Origin: Treponema sp.
GTDB lineage: Bacteria > Spirochaetota > Spirochaetia > Treponematales > Breznakiellaceae
NCBI GenBank assembly: GCA_009777335.1
Contig: WRMC01000001.1
Location: forward strand, 124,001 to 188,000
Reading direction: 5' to 3'
DNA: 64,000 nt
Part shown: in pieces, positions 36,278 through 45,483 of the stretch
How positions within the stretch are numbered: the first letter of the stretch is position 1
Layout: each line of letters begins with the position of its first letter
Program-made: the position numbers and the translations under genes
Notes under the pieces: generated by a model
Told to the model about the DNA's origin: nothing
The model's database searches: none
Seen by the model: the letters and a program-made list of their open reading frames with translations, nothing else

Positions 36278-37417
36278 TCAACCCTTTGCACTGCGCAGCC
36301 ACAGGTAGGGCACCCTAATGGCGGTGTTGCGCCTTACTTCGTCTATGGGTGAATATTTTTCCAGCCTCGAATATAGTTCCAGCCACTTTTTATCCCCATA
36401 GGCGATATAAGCAAAAAGCATAAACGACATGCCCATGGGCCAGTCATGGTGATAGGCGATATCGGTTTTATGGGGCCAGGAGGAAGGATCTTCCAGGAAG
36501 GGATAAAGATAATCGAATCCTTTTTTTAAGCTCCTTCCATCGTCCAAGATAAACTCCCACAAATTGTCCTGGGGCGTAGAAAGTAAAAACGCCAGGGTAG
36601 CAAAATTATCCAGCACAAAAATACTGTAGCCATAGGGCTTGGTCCGGGCTATCTCCAGGGGGAAAGATCCATCCACTGCCATCTGGTTGGGAAGCATGAT
36701 CTCCTTAAAGCGTTTTACACAGAGGGACCGGATCGCCTCGTTCCCCGTAAAACGGGCATAGACCCCCGCTTGAACAGCCCAGCAGACCGAGTGGTTATTG
36801 GGAACATTCATCTCGTTAATACCATACTGATGGGTGGAGATCCACTCCAGGTAATCAGAAAACCAGTCCCTTAAGCCCTTATGGGTTACAGCATCCATCT
36901 GGCCATGTTCAAAAAGCAGATCCGCCGCAACGGGGACATCGATAAGATGCAGGGTGTCGATGATCCCTATGCCCCGGCCCGTACATTCACCCAGTATGGC
37001 CTGGCCATACAGTAAGCTAGGGTTCATTTTTGTTGCATCGTCCAGAAAAAATTCCCTAAGCCAGCGGACTGCGGCTTTGGCATAAGCTTCTTCTTTCGTC
37101 AAAAAATAAGCCGCCGTCAAATTGGCGACGCTGGACCGCATGGTCCGCAGGGCAATGCGGTGATCAAAAAAAGCTCCCGGAAAGGATTCACCGTCCCGGT
37201 TTACATAGGGAAGGCCGTCGGGGGTATCGGGGTTGGGCCAGGAATAATCAGCCTGGGAGAAATAATCGTGGGGACCCCCGGCACTATGGGGGGAACTGCT
37301 ATCGGTGATATGGGTGGGCTCCATGTTCAAGAAAGCATCAGCCCGTTCGATAATGGCATTCCTCTCCTGTTCTTCGCAGGCAAGAGCTTCCTGTATATTA
37401 GGGGTAAAAAATTTCAT
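36278..37417 (-). CDS. alginate lyase-superfamily protein, no signal peptide
   Basis: 379 residues that match the alginate lyase (PF05426) alpha/alpha barrel: YSWPNPDTPDGLPYVNRDG near residue 58, then NNHSVCWAVQAGVYARFTGN near 208, where the conserved Asn-His are catalytic in this superfamily, and YHHDWPMG near 335. There is no signal peptide, so it should act in the cytoplasm on unsaturated or short uronic acid oligomers or a related polysaccharide. It is 8 bp from ddl, both on the minus strand. The specific substrate is not deducible. Confidence 0.82.
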   Translation of the reverse strand: MKFFTPNIQEALACEEQERNAIIERADAFLNMEPTHITDSSSPHSAGGPHDYFSQADYSWPNPDTPDGLPYVNRDGESFPGAFFDHRIALRTMRSSVANLTAAYFLTKEEAYAKAAVRWLREFFLDDATKMNPSLLYGQAILGECTGRGIGIIDTLHLIDVPVAADLLFEHGQMDAVTHKGLRDWFSDYLEWISTHQYGINEMNVPNNHSVCWAVQAGVYARFTGNEAIRSLCVKRFKEIMLPNQMAVDGSFPLEIARTKPYGYSIFVLDNFATLAFLLSTPQDNLWEFILDDGRSLKKGFDYLYPFLEDPSSWPHKTDIAYHHDWPMGMSFMLFAYIAYGDKKWLELYSRLEKYSPIDEVRRNTAIRVPYLWLRSAKG

Positions 37418-37425
37418 ATAATCTC

Positions 37426-38517
37426 CTATACACTTGTTTTTAACCTTCTTTCCCTTTCGTAGCGTTCCAGAGCTAGTTCGATCAGTTTATCAATTAAATC
37501 GGTATAAGAGAGCCCCGATGCTTCCCACAATTTGGGGTACATGGAAATACGGGTAAAGCCGGGCATGGTGTTAATCTCGTTTACATAAATCGTGCCGTCT
37601 TCTTTCAAGAAAAAATCTACCCGCCCCAGGCCCTCACAACAGAGGGTTGTAAAAACCTTAATGGCCAGATCTTGAATTCGTTTTACCGTTTCCCCATCCA
37701 GATCCGCAGGAATGATCAGTTCGGCCCCATTTTCGTCCAGGTACTTGGCATCGTAGGAATAAAAATCGTGGGTAGGTTTTACCTCCCCAGGTATAGAAGC
37801 TTGGGGTTCATCTGAACCCAGGACCGAACATTCAATCTCCCTTCCGTTAATGCACTCTTCGATCAATATCTTGGTGTCGTATAAAAAAGCAGAGCCTAGG
37901 GCTTTCTGGTACTCTTCTTCGCTTCTAACCTTATACACCCCCACAGAAGATCCCATGTTGGCGGGCTTAATAAAAAGCGGGCTCCCCAGTTCGCGGCACA
38001 GATCCCCATAGGAGGGAGCTTTTTCTCCCACCTTTAGGGAACGGAACTTGCCTATGGGAAGCCCCGCATCCCGTAAAAGACGCTTCATCACATCCTTGTC
38101 CATGCCCACCGCCGATGACAGTACTCCGGTTCCCACAAAGGGAATGTCCGCCAGCTTTAAGAGGCCCTGGACCGTGCCGTCTTCGCCCAGGGGGCCGTGG
38201 AGGATGGGAAAGACCACATCCACCGCCAGGCTCCTCATGGGGCGGGAAAGATTAGAGAGGGCCCCCTCACTCTGGGGGATGAGGGCCACCGCATCACTAG
38301 AAGGGTTAAGGCTGATCAACCGGGGATCATTGGCGTGTAACAAGAATTGCGATTCCTCGTTTAAGAGCCAGCGACCCGACTTATCTATTCCTATAAGGAC
38401 CGGTTCATATTTATCCCGGTTTATGGCCTCGCAAACATTTTTTGCCGATTGGAGGGACACTTCGTGCTCCGCCGATTTTCCCCCAAAAAGGATACCTATC
38501 TTTCGTTTTGTACTCAA
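37426..38517 (-). CDS. ddl: D-alanine--D-alanine ligase
   Basis: 363 residues, with ATP-grasp fold and typical length. Signatures: GGKSAEHEVSLQSA near the N-terminus, HGPLGEDGTVQGLL, KPANMGSSVGVYKV, and the C-terminal YVNEINTMPGFTRISMYPKLW. It joins two D-Ala for peptidoglycan. The start codon is TTG 38517 with GGAGG 5 nt upstream, the best-placed ribosome site in this region. The neighbouring alginate-lyase-like gene may share its mRNA. Confidence 0.95.
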   Translation of the reverse strand: MSTKRKIGILFGGKSAEHEVSLQSAKNVCEAINRDKYEPVLIGIDKSGRWLLNEESQFLLHANDPRLISLNPSSDAVALIPQSEGALSNLSRPMRSLAVDVVFPILHGPLGEDGTVQGLLKLADIPFVGTGVLSSAVGMDKDVMKRLLRDAGLPIGKFRSLKVGEKAPSYGDLCRELGSPLFIKPANMGSSVGVYKVRSEEEYQKALGSAFLYDTKILIEECINGREIECSVLGSDEPQASIPGEVKPTHDFYSYDAKYLDENGAELIIPADLDGETVKRIQDLAIKVFTTLCCEGLGRVDFFLKEDGTIYVNEINTMPGFTRISMYPKLWEASGLSYTDLIDKLIELALERYERERRLKTSV

Positions 38518-38587
38518 TTGATCCTCCCCGTCAGAGTCTATCCAAGGGGGAGGAAAAAAACTAGGTTCCCATGGGCGGCTTTCCTCC

Positions 38588-38622
38588 TTGCCGGAACATG
38601 GCGGAACCCCTACACTATTTAT
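38588..38622 (+). promoter_or_regulatory. putative leaderless promoter of the acylphosphatase gene
   Basis: TTGCCG (38588-38593), 17-bp spacer, TACACT (38611-38616), then 6 nt to ATG 38623. No Shine-Dalgarno sequence is visible. Confidence 0.5.
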
Positions 38623-38898
38623 ATGGAAGAGAAAGCTTTTTCTGCCCTGATCTCAGGGAGGGTCCAAGGGGTTGGTTTCCGGCACTCAGCGCAAAACCAG
38701 GCCCGGCGCCTTCGGCTTAGGGGCTGGGTACGGAACAATGCCTATGGGGAAGTGGAAGTCTGGGCCGAGGGTTCCCAGGAGAATCTAAGCCGCTTCCTCA
38801 CCTGGCTCCGCCAGGGTCCCGATTACTCCCAGGTAGAAGAGGTCAGGAAAACCGATCAGGTCCCCCAGGGCTACGGAGGTTTTGACATAAGGGCTTAG
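38623..38898 (+). CDS. acylphosphatase
   Basis: 91 residues, the standard size. The active-site segment GRVQGVGFRHSAQNQA carries the phosphate-binding loop and catalytic Arg, and the Asn in WVRNNAYGEVEV orients the water. The enzyme hydrolyses acyl phosphates such as acetyl phosphate or 1,3-bisphosphoglycerate. An in-frame open frame runs upstream over the ddl gene, but the fold begins at MEEKAFSALI, so I start at ATG 38623. Confidence 0.92.
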   Translation: MEEKAFSALISGRVQGVGFRHSAQNQARRLRLRGWVRNNAYGEVEVWAEGSQENLSRFLTWLRQGPDYSQVEEVRKTDQVPQGYGGFDIRA

Positions 38899-38900
38899 GC

Positions 38901-38935
38901 TTGTCTTTAGAATCTATAAACTGATATCATAGGCT
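38901..38935 (+). promoter_or_regulatory. putative leaderless promoter of gatCAB-aspS
   Basis: TTGTCT (38901-38906), 18-bp spacer, TATCAT (38925-38930), then 5 nt to the gatC ATG at 38936. Nothing resembling a Shine-Dalgarno sequence is at a workable distance. Confidence 0.5.
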
Positions 38936-39223
38936 ATGAATCTTGACGACCAATTACTGCGCCGCCTGGAGGACCTATCCTGCCTTAACCTGGAAGCTGA
39001 AGAGAGGAAGCGGATCCACCAAGAACTGCCGGAAGCAATCACTATGTTATCTATTATCGAAGGAGCCCCCACAGAGGGCCTTGATGAATGCCACAACCCC
39101 CTGGATAGGGTTAACATGTTCCGACAGGATGAAGCTTTTCCATCCTACGACCGGGCCCTGATTTTATCTAACGCCCCCCACAAGAACAATGAAGCTATCA
39201 TTGCTCCCAAAACTGTAGAATAG
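38936..39223 (+). CDS. gatC: Asp-tRNA(Asn)/Glu-tRNA(Gln) amidotransferase subunit C
   Basis: 95 residues of the GatC family, which wraps around GatA and GatB to stabilise the GatCAB complex. The N-terminal helical part (LEDLSCLNLEAEERKRIHQELPEAITMLSII) and the middle motif CHNPLDRVNMFRQDE match. First gene of a four-gene operon, only 8 bp before gatA. It probably starts leaderless. Confidence 0.9.
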   Translation: MNLDDQLLRRLEDLSCLNLEAEERKRIHQELPEAITMLSIIEGAPTEGLDECHNPLDRVNMFRQDEAFPSYDRALILSNAPHKNNEAIIAPKTVE

Positions 39224-39231
39224 GGGGAGCT

Positions 39232-40596
39232 ATGATGAAACCCAGAGGACTAGACCTGTCCGCTGCCATGGCAGCAAAAAAACTTGGGGTCCAGGAACTG
39301 CTAGAATCATCCCTGACCGCCATCGATACGACCTCTTCCCAGGGAGTTTTTACGGGGGTCTTAAAAGAGAGGGCCCTCCAAAAAGCTGAAGAGATCCAGG
39401 GACGGATCAACCGGGGAGAAGCTCTATCTCCCCTGGCAGGTCTGCCGGTGGCCATACAGGATAATATATTCGTGGCCGGAGTAGAGGCCGCCTGTGCCTC
39501 TGCGATCTTGAAGGGTCATACCCCCATCTTTAGTGCCACGGCGGTTGAAAGGCTGGAAGCGGCGGGCCTCATTGTAGCTGCCACTTACAACATGAAAGAA
39601 TTCGGTATGGGCAGCTCTCCTTCTGCCCCTCAAGCCCTCCCGGATCCGGCAGCCCAGGCGGCGGCTATCTTTCCCCTGGTGCTCGGTTCCGATACGGGGG
39701 GTGAAATCCGCCGCAGCTGCGGAGCCCAGGGACTGACAGGAATTAAGCCCAGTTACGGGCTGGTCTCAAGGCATGGCTTAGGAGCCTATGGCTCATCCCT
39801 TGATCAAATTGGCCCCATGGGAAGAAACATCGACGATACTGCTGCCCTCTTGTCAATTATTTCTGGCATGGACGGCAAAGATGATACCTGTATTCAAGAG
39901 AAACCCTTAGGTTATAGATCAAACCAGGCGGTTACCCTGGAGAACCTAAGAATAGGGCTGCCCCGGAATTACATTGATAAATTAAAAGATCAAGAGACCG
40001 GCTCATTCATTTTTGGAGCTGCCAGAGAACTGGAAAGGGCGGGGGCGAAAATCGGTGAATGTGATCTCCCCCTAAGCGAATTTGTCATCGCTGCCCATAC
40101 CATCATCACCGCCGCCGAAGGTTCCACCAACCTTTCCCGCTTCGACGGGCTTAAGTACGGCCCCGGCCGAGCCGGTTCAGAAACCCTCATGGACCTATAC
40201 CGCCTCTCTAGAAGCGAGGGTTTCGGCTACGAGGTCAAAAAGAAGATCCTCCTGGGCAGTTTCCTCCTTCTATCAGAAAATTACGATAGGTATTACCGAA
40301 AGGCCTTAAAGGTCCGGAGCCTCATTATCCAGACCTATGCCCGGCTCTTTGAAAACTTCGACCTCATCATGAGCCCCGTAGGTGAGGTCTACGATATTCC
40401 AGCCAACCTGGCGGGACTCCCTTCAGCGGTGCTTCCCTGCGGAAGTACTCAAAGGGGTCAGCATTATAGTTTCCAGTTCATAGGAAGGGCCTTCTCGGAG
40501 GATCTCATCATCCAGGCCGCTCAGGTCTACCAGAATCGGACTAAGCATCACTGGACTGGGCCGGAAGCAGCCAGTTCGGAGGAGAAGAAAGGATGA
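39232..40596 (+). CDS. gatA: GatA homologue lacking the amidase catalytic triad
   Basis: 454 residues, somewhat shorter than the ~485 usual. Most of the amidase fold is conserved (STNLSRFDGLKYG, SRSEGFGYEVKKKILLG, IPANLAGLP). But the catalytic Ser-cisSer-Lys set is gone: Lys becomes Gln76 (PVAIQDNI instead of PVAIKDNI), the segment with the cis-Ser (GGSSGGS) is deleted, and the nucleophile Ser becomes Glu158 (GSDTGGEIRR for GSDTGGSIRQ). A loop near the C-terminus that holds a substrate-binding Asp is also deleted. So it should not release ammonia from glutamine. Upstream GGGGGAG marks the start (39232 or 39235). It overlaps gatB by 4 bp. Confidence 0.9.
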   Translation: MMKPRGLDLSAAMAAKKLGVQELLESSLTAIDTTSSQGVFTGVLKERALQKAEEIQGRINRGEALSPLAGLPVAIQDNIFVAGVEAACASAILKGHTPIFSATAVERLEAAGLIVAATYNMKEFGMGSSPSAPQALPDPAAQAAAIFPLVLGSDTGGEIRRSCGAQGLTGIKPSYGLVSRHGLGAYGSSLDQIGPMGRNIDDTAALLSIISGMDGKDDTCIQEKPLGYRSNQAVTLENLRIGLPRNYIDKLKDQETGSFIFGAARELERAGAKIGECDLPLSEFVIAAHTIITAAEGSTNLSRFDGLKYGPGRAGSETLMDLYRLSRSEGFGYEVKKKILLGSFLLLSENYDRYYRKALKVRSLIIQTYARLFENFDLIMSPVGEVYDIPANLAGLPSAVLPCGSTQRGQHYSFQFIGRAFSEDLIIQAAQVYQNRTKHHWTGPEAASSEEKKG

Positions 40597-42038
40597 AATG
40601 GGAAACCGTTATAGGTTTGGAAGTACATGCCGAACTGGCAACAAAATCCAAGATCTTCTGCAGTTGTTCTACCGCCTATGGGGCGGAACCCAACACCCAG
40701 GTCTGTCCTATCTGTGCGGGTATGCCTGGAACCCTGCCCCGGATGAATCGTCAGGTGGTAGATTACGCCCTCCGCCTGGGTCTGGCCCTTAAGTGCGAGA
40801 TCTCCAGAATAAACAGATTTGACCGGAAGAGTTACTTCTATCCTGATCTTCCCAAGGCCTACCAGGTGTCCCAGTTTCATATGCCCATCTGCAGGGGGGG
40901 GCAGCTCGAAATAGAAACGGAGGGAGGGAAAAAGATCATCCGGATCCGGCAGATCCACATGGAAGAGGATGCGGGGAAGCTCATCCACGGCCCCAATGAA
41001 ACCTATATGGATTATAACCGGGGGGGGGTGCCCCTCTTAGAGATAGTGTCAGAACCGGATTTTCGCAATGCCGCGGAAGCTCTCGCCTATCTCGAAAAGC
41101 TCCGGGAGATCCTCATGTACCTGGAAATTAGCGACTGTAAAATGCAGGAAGGCTCTTTCAGGGCAGACGTAAACATTTCCATCCGGCCCCCGGGGGCAGA
41201 ACTTGGGGTGCGGATAGAGATGAAGAACCTTAACTCCTTCAGAGCCATAGGGCGGGCCATAGAATACGAAGAGGAGCGCCAGATAGCCGCCCTGGAGGAT
41301 GGGGCCAAGCTTGTGCAGGAAACCCGCCGCTGGGATGACGAACGGGGCCTGTCCTACGCCATGCGGAACAAAGAGAATGCACAGGATTACCGCTACTTCC
41401 CTGATCCAGACCTCCTGCCCATTCACATCGATGATGCATGGCTCAATTCCATTAAAGAAACCCTGCCCGAGCTGGCTGAGGCAAAACGGCTCCGGTATGT
41501 GCAGGATTATATGATAAGCGAAACCCAGGCCCAGATTCTAACGAGCCATAGGAACATATCAAAGCTCTTTGAAGAGCTGGCCACCAGGATACGAAAGGGC
41601 CCCTTTGAAAAGCATGTCTCATCTACCCTGGAAGCAGCTAACCTAATATGCGGTGAAATAATGCGGCTCATGAACAACACCAACACCCTGCCGGAAGATC
41701 TAAACCTGGATCCGGATAAGATCCTCAGCCTCATCGATCTTGTCATGGGGGGAAAGATAAACCGCAATGCCTACAGGGAAACCGTAGAGGCTATTTTTCT
41801 TCACGATGCGGACCCCAACACCCACATAGCCGAAAAGGGCCTCAGCATGGTGGACGATGATGCTGCCCTGACGGCCGCAGTAAAAGCGGTGCTGGAAGAA
41901 AACCAGGATTCGGCCGAAGATTACCGCCAGGGAAAAGAAAAGGTCTTTGGTTTTCTAATGGGCCAGGTGATGCGCAAACTGGGAGGAAAGGGAAACCCCG
42001 AAAAAGTTCAAGAGATTCTAAAGGAGCAGCTAACATGA
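40593..42038 (+). CDS. gatB: Asp-tRNA(Asn)/Glu-tRNA(Gln) amidotransferase subunit B
   Basis: 481 residues, full length, with the kinase/amidotransferase half and the tRNA-binding YqeY-like tail. Key elements look normal: ETVIGLEVHAEL, the zinc site CSCS...CPICAG, DRKSYFYPDLPKAYQ, and HMEEDAGKLIHG. GatB phosphorylates the Glu or Asp on misacylated tRNA and then adds ammonia. ATG overlaps the gatA stop (ATGA). Given the missing glutaminase residues in GatA, free ammonia is the probable nitrogen donor, an inference. GatB can use ammonium directly in known complexes. Confidence 0.95.
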   Translation: MKWETVIGLEVHAELATKSKIFCSCSTAYGAEPNTQVCPICAGMPGTLPRMNRQVVDYALRLGLALKCEISRINRFDRKSYFYPDLPKAYQVSQFHMPICRGGQLEIETEGGKKIIRIRQIHMEEDAGKLIHGPNETYMDYNRGGVPLLEIVSEPDFRNAAEALAYLEKLREILMYLEISDCKMQEGSFRADVNISIRPPGAELGVRIEMKNLNSFRAIGRAIEYEEERQIAALEDGAKLVQETRRWDDERGLSYAMRNKENAQDYRYFPDPDLLPIHIDDAWLNSIKETLPELAEAKRLRYVQDYMISETQAQILTSHRNISKLFEELATRIRKGPFEKHVSSTLEAANLICGEIMRLMNNTNTLPEDLNLDPDKILSLIDLVMGGKINRNAYRETVEAIFLHDADPNTHIAEKGLSMVDDDAALTAAVKAVLEENQDSAEDYRQGKEKVFGFLMGQVMRKLGGKGNPEKVQEILKEQLT

Positions 42039-43795
42039 ACCAGTACCGGACACATACCAACGGAGAACTAAGAGAAAGCCATGTAGGAACCAAGGTCCGG
42101 TTATCAGGTTGGATCGATGCCATTAGGGATCACGGGGGAGTGACCTTTCTGGATCTCCGGGATCAATACGGCATCACCCAAATTGTGCTGCACCAGGGTA
42201 TAGAGGCCCCTAAAGAAAGCGTAATTACCGTAACCGGAGAAGTAAAAAAACGGGACCAGGAAACGATAAACCCCAGGCTCCTTACCGGCACCGTAGAGGT
42301 CCACGCTGCTGAGTTAATTTGCCAGAGTAAAACCCTTAGACTGCTGCCCTTTGAGATCTCCGAATCGAGGAACACCCGCGAAGAAGTCCGCTTCCGCCAC
42401 CGCTTTTTGGATCTTAGAAACCCCGAGGTAAAGGACAAGATCATCCTTAGATCCCAGGTAATTAGCTTTATCCGAAAAAAAATGGAAGACCTGGGCTTTA
42501 TCGAAATTCAAACTCCCATACTTACTTCCTCATCCCCCGAGGGGGCCCGGGATTACCTGGTCCCCAGCCGAAAGCATCCGGGGAAATTTTATGCCCTCCC
42601 CCAGGCTCCGCAGATCTTTAAGCAACTCCTCATGGTTGGGGGCTTTGACCGGTACTTTCAGATTGCCCCCTGTTTTAGGGACGAAGATGCCCGGGCTGAC
42701 CGGACCCCCGGCGAGTTCTATCAACTGGACTTCGAAATGGCCTTTGCAGAAGAAGAGGATGTGTATACCATAGCCGAGGATGTTCTAAGCAGCACCTTCG
42801 CGGCCTATAGCAAAAAACCCATGAGCCCTGCCCCCTTCAGGCGCATCCCCTATGAAGAAGCCATGCTGCGCTACGGCACCGACAAACCCGATCTAAGGAA
42901 CCCCCTCATCATAGAAGACCTAAGCGGGTTCTTTACCGATGTAGACTTTGCCCCCTTTAAGGGCATCCCTGTCCGGGGCATCAAGGTCCCCGGAGCTGCT
43001 CTCCAGAGCCGTTCATTTTTCGATCGTATGTTGGCCTACGCCACAGAGATAGGCATGAAGGGCCTGGGGTATATCTCGGTAGGAGGTGAAGGGGACAGCC
43101 AGGGGAAGGGCAGCCTTAAGGGCCCCATCGTCAAGTTTCTTTCCGAGGAAAAACAAGAGGCCCTTAGACAGGATCTGGATCTTAAAGAAAACGACACCCT
43201 CTTTTTTATCGCCGATTCACCGCGGCTCGTAGATAATCTGGCGGGCCTCATCCGTACCGCCCTGGCTAAGCAGTTAAGCCTGATAGACCAGGATAGGTTT
43301 GAATTTTGCTTTATTGTTGACTACCCCATGTTCGGAAAGAACGAGGAGACCGGCCAGATAGAGTTTACCCACAATCCCTTCTCCATGCCCCAGGGGGGCC
43401 TAAAGGCCCTGGAAGAGAAGGACCCCCTGGACATCCGGGCCCACCAGTATGACATAGTCTGTAACGGATATGAGCTTTCATCCGGAGCGGTTCGAAACCA
43501 TATCCCCGAGGTGATGCTTAAGGCCTTTGAAATTGCAGGGTACACCCAGGATGATATAGAAAAGCGCTTCTCTGCCCTCTACAACGCCTTTCATTACGGA
43601 ACCCCGCCCCATGCAGGAATGGCCCCGGGCATAGACCGGATTGTCATGCTCCTGGCCGAAGAAGAAAACCTAAGGGAAATTATCGCCTTCCCCATGAACT
43701 CCAATGCCCAGGATCTTTTAATGCAGGCCCCCGGTGAAGTGAGCGAGCAGCAGCTCCGGGAAGCCCATATTCGTCTTCGGAGCAGCCCGCGCTAG
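42035..43795 (+). CDS. aspS: aspartyl-tRNA synthetase
   Basis: 586 residues, bacterial-type class II AspRS with N-terminal anticodon OB fold, catalytic core (motif 2 FRDEDARADRTPGEFYQLDFEM; motif 3 GMAPGIDRIVMLL) and a GAD insertion between. It overlaps gatB by 4 bp, so AspRS is co-translated with the transamidation complex. The His in IRDHGGVTF (His33) is the residue found in non-discriminating AspRS enzymes, whereas discriminating ones usually have Leu. The other diagnostic site carries Glu (RDQETINP), neither typical form. The enzyme may charge both tRNA(Asp) and tRNA(Asn). Confidence 0.95.
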   Translation: MNQYRTHTNGELRESHVGTKVRLSGWIDAIRDHGGVTFLDLRDQYGITQIVLHQGIEAPKESVITVTGEVKKRDQETINPRLLTGTVEVHAAELICQSKTLRLLPFEISESRNTREEVRFRHRFLDLRNPEVKDKIILRSQVISFIRKKMEDLGFIEIQTPILTSSSPEGARDYLVPSRKHPGKFYALPQAPQIFKQLLMVGGFDRYFQIAPCFRDEDARADRTPGEFYQLDFEMAFAEEEDVYTIAEDVLSSTFAAYSKKPMSPAPFRRIPYEEAMLRYGTDKPDLRNPLIIEDLSGFFTDVDFAPFKGIPVRGIKVPGAALQSRSFFDRMLAYATEIGMKGLGYISVGGEGDSQGKGSLKGPIVKFLSEEKQEALRQDLDLKENDTLFFIADSPRLVDNLAGLIRTALAKQLSLIDQDRFEFCFIVDYPMFGKNEETGQIEFTHNPFSMPQGGLKALEEKDPLDIRAHQYDIVCNGYELSSGAVRNHIPEVMLKAFEIAGYTQDDIEKRFSALYNAFHYGTPPHAGMAPGIDRIVMLLAEEENLREIIAFPMNSNAQDLLMQAPGEVSEQQLREAHIRLRSSPR

Positions 43796-45483
43796 GCCGG
43801 GAACAGGAGCCTAAAGACCGAACCTTCGCCCACATGGCTCTCTACTTCGGCTCTGCCCTGGTGAAGCAGGGCAATATGCCGGACTATAGAAAGGCCCAAA
43901 CCGGTCCCGGCGGTATCTCCCGTATCTTTTTCCTTCCTTCGGGAGGGATCTACCCGGTAGAACCGTTCAAAAATTCTGTCCAGGTGTTCTGCACTAATGC
44001 CTATTCCCTTGTCACTGACTTCTATCATTACCTTTTCTTCTTCGCGAAGGGCCTTTATTTTTATTTTTGTCCCCGGGTTGGAATAACGGATGCCATTATC
44101 AAGCAGGTTAACCAGGGCCTGGACAAACAAGGTATCGTAGAGCTTTAAGCTAATATCAGAAGGGCAGGAAGCTGAAATTGAAATGTCCTTCTTTTTAGCT
44201 GCCCCATCTACCATTTGAACTGCCTCTTCTATGAGGGGTAATAGATCGTGCACTTCCATGGGAGGCCGGGGCTGGCTCTCATCTTCGAGACTCACCAGGG
44301 TTAGTAAATCTCCGGTTAGATCTTCCATAGCTTTGGCATTTTTCTTGATGATCCCCGTAAAGTAACGGATCTGCTCAGAATTATCCAGAGATGAATCGAG
44401 GATATTCTCTGCAAAGCCCTGAATAATCTGAATGGGGGTCCGCAGCTCGTGGCTTACGTTAGCCGCAAAATCTTTTCTGATTTGTTCCAGCTTTACCAGG
44501 CGGCTAATATCGCCTATCACCATTATTACTCCCTCATCCAGGGGGGCGGAATATACATGGAGGTGCTGGGCATTGCCGGAGGCATAGCGCCTAATGGTAC
44601 ACTCATGCACCTGCCCGGTGCCTAGGACCTGCTGGGCCGCTTCTTCCAGCTCCAGGGACCGGCTAAACTCCAGGAGCGGCTTCCCCCTAACACTTTTATC
44701 GTACTCGCAGTCAAATATTGTACAAAACCGGGGATTAGTATGAATGATGTTTAAGCGGGAATCCAGGGTGATGAGCCCGTCAAACATGTTATTTAAGATG
44801 GCTTCCCTATGGAGGCTCTCCGCCGAGGCCTCATCAGCTTTATGCTTTAGTTCCTGGGTTCTTTCCTGTAAATCAGAATCCAGTTTCGCTTCCACAGAAC
44901 GGGACAAGCTTCTGGAAAAATAAAAAATCCCCCAACAGGCAGATAGAATAATGACCAGGCCCCCGATTAAAAACAGCAAGGTAGAACTAAGGAGGCGTGA
45001 ATAGAACCCAGAAACTTCCCGGGAAATACGAAGAACCCCTGCAACGCCCCCTATTGAATCCCGGATGAGCACCGCCGAGTATAGGTAATACTGGCCCATG
45101 GTAGGAGACTCTCTCCGGGAAGAACCGTAGCCTTGCCTCATGGCGATCTGCAGCTCCGTTCTGTCCAGGTGGTTTTCCATGAGGGCCGCATCCATATCGG
45201 TATCAAAAATAACCCGGCCGTTGGAATTAATTAAGGTTATGCGATGATAGGCCGGAGCTGTTTCAATTAAACCGGCAGCCCATTCCCTGGCAATACCAGT
45301 GTCCCTAAATACATCGGGAGGGGTAAAGTGGGCCAGGGTTCTGGCGGAATCTTCCAGGTTTGATATATTAATCTGGGTATACTGGTTATTGGCAAAACGC
45401 AGAACCCCCAGGGTAAAATATATGGACACCAGCAGGACCGCAGAAGAAACAAAAAGCAGGTTCTTTGTAAAAATACTTTTCAT
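43792..45483 (-). CDS. phoR: PhoR-like sensor histidine kinase
   Basis: 563 residues: N-terminal helix, a periplasmic sensor region of ~140 residues, second helix near residue 170-190, a coiled-coil, a PAS domain (ILNNMFDGLITLDSRLNIIHTNPRF), DHp helix DFAANVSHELRTPIQIIQG with phospho-His, and the ATPase domain (LLDNGIRYS, DKGIGIS, TGLGLSIVRHIA). Its position at the end of the pst-phoU-phoB operon makes it the phosphate sensor. ATG overlaps phoB by 4 bp. Its 3' end overlaps that of aspS by 4 bp, convergent. Confidence 0.92.
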   Translation of the reverse strand: MKSIFTKNLLFVSSAVLLVSIYFTLGVLRFANNQYTQINISNLEDSARTLAHFTPPDVFRDTGIAREWAAGLIETAPAYHRITLINSNGRVIFDTDMDAALMENHLDRTELQIAMRQGYGSSRRESPTMGQYYLYSAVLIRDSIGGVAGVLRISREVSGFYSRLLSSTLLFLIGGLVIILSACWGIFYFSRSLSRSVEAKLDSDLQERTQELKHKADEASAESLHREAILNNMFDGLITLDSRLNIIHTNPRFCTIFDCEYDKSVRGKPLLEFSRSLELEEAAQQVLGTGQVHECTIRRYASGNAQHLHVYSAPLDEGVIMVIGDISRLVKLEQIRKDFAANVSHELRTPIQIIQGFAENILDSSLDNSEQIRYFTGIIKKNAKAMEDLTGDLLTLVSLEDESQPRPPMEVHDLLPLIEEAVQMVDGAAKKKDISISASCPSDISLKLYDTLFVQALVNLLDNGIRYSNPGTKIKIKALREEEKVMIEVSDKGIGISAEHLDRIFERFYRVDPSRRKEKDTGDTAGTGLGLSIVRHIALLHQGRAEVESHVGEGSVFRLLFPA

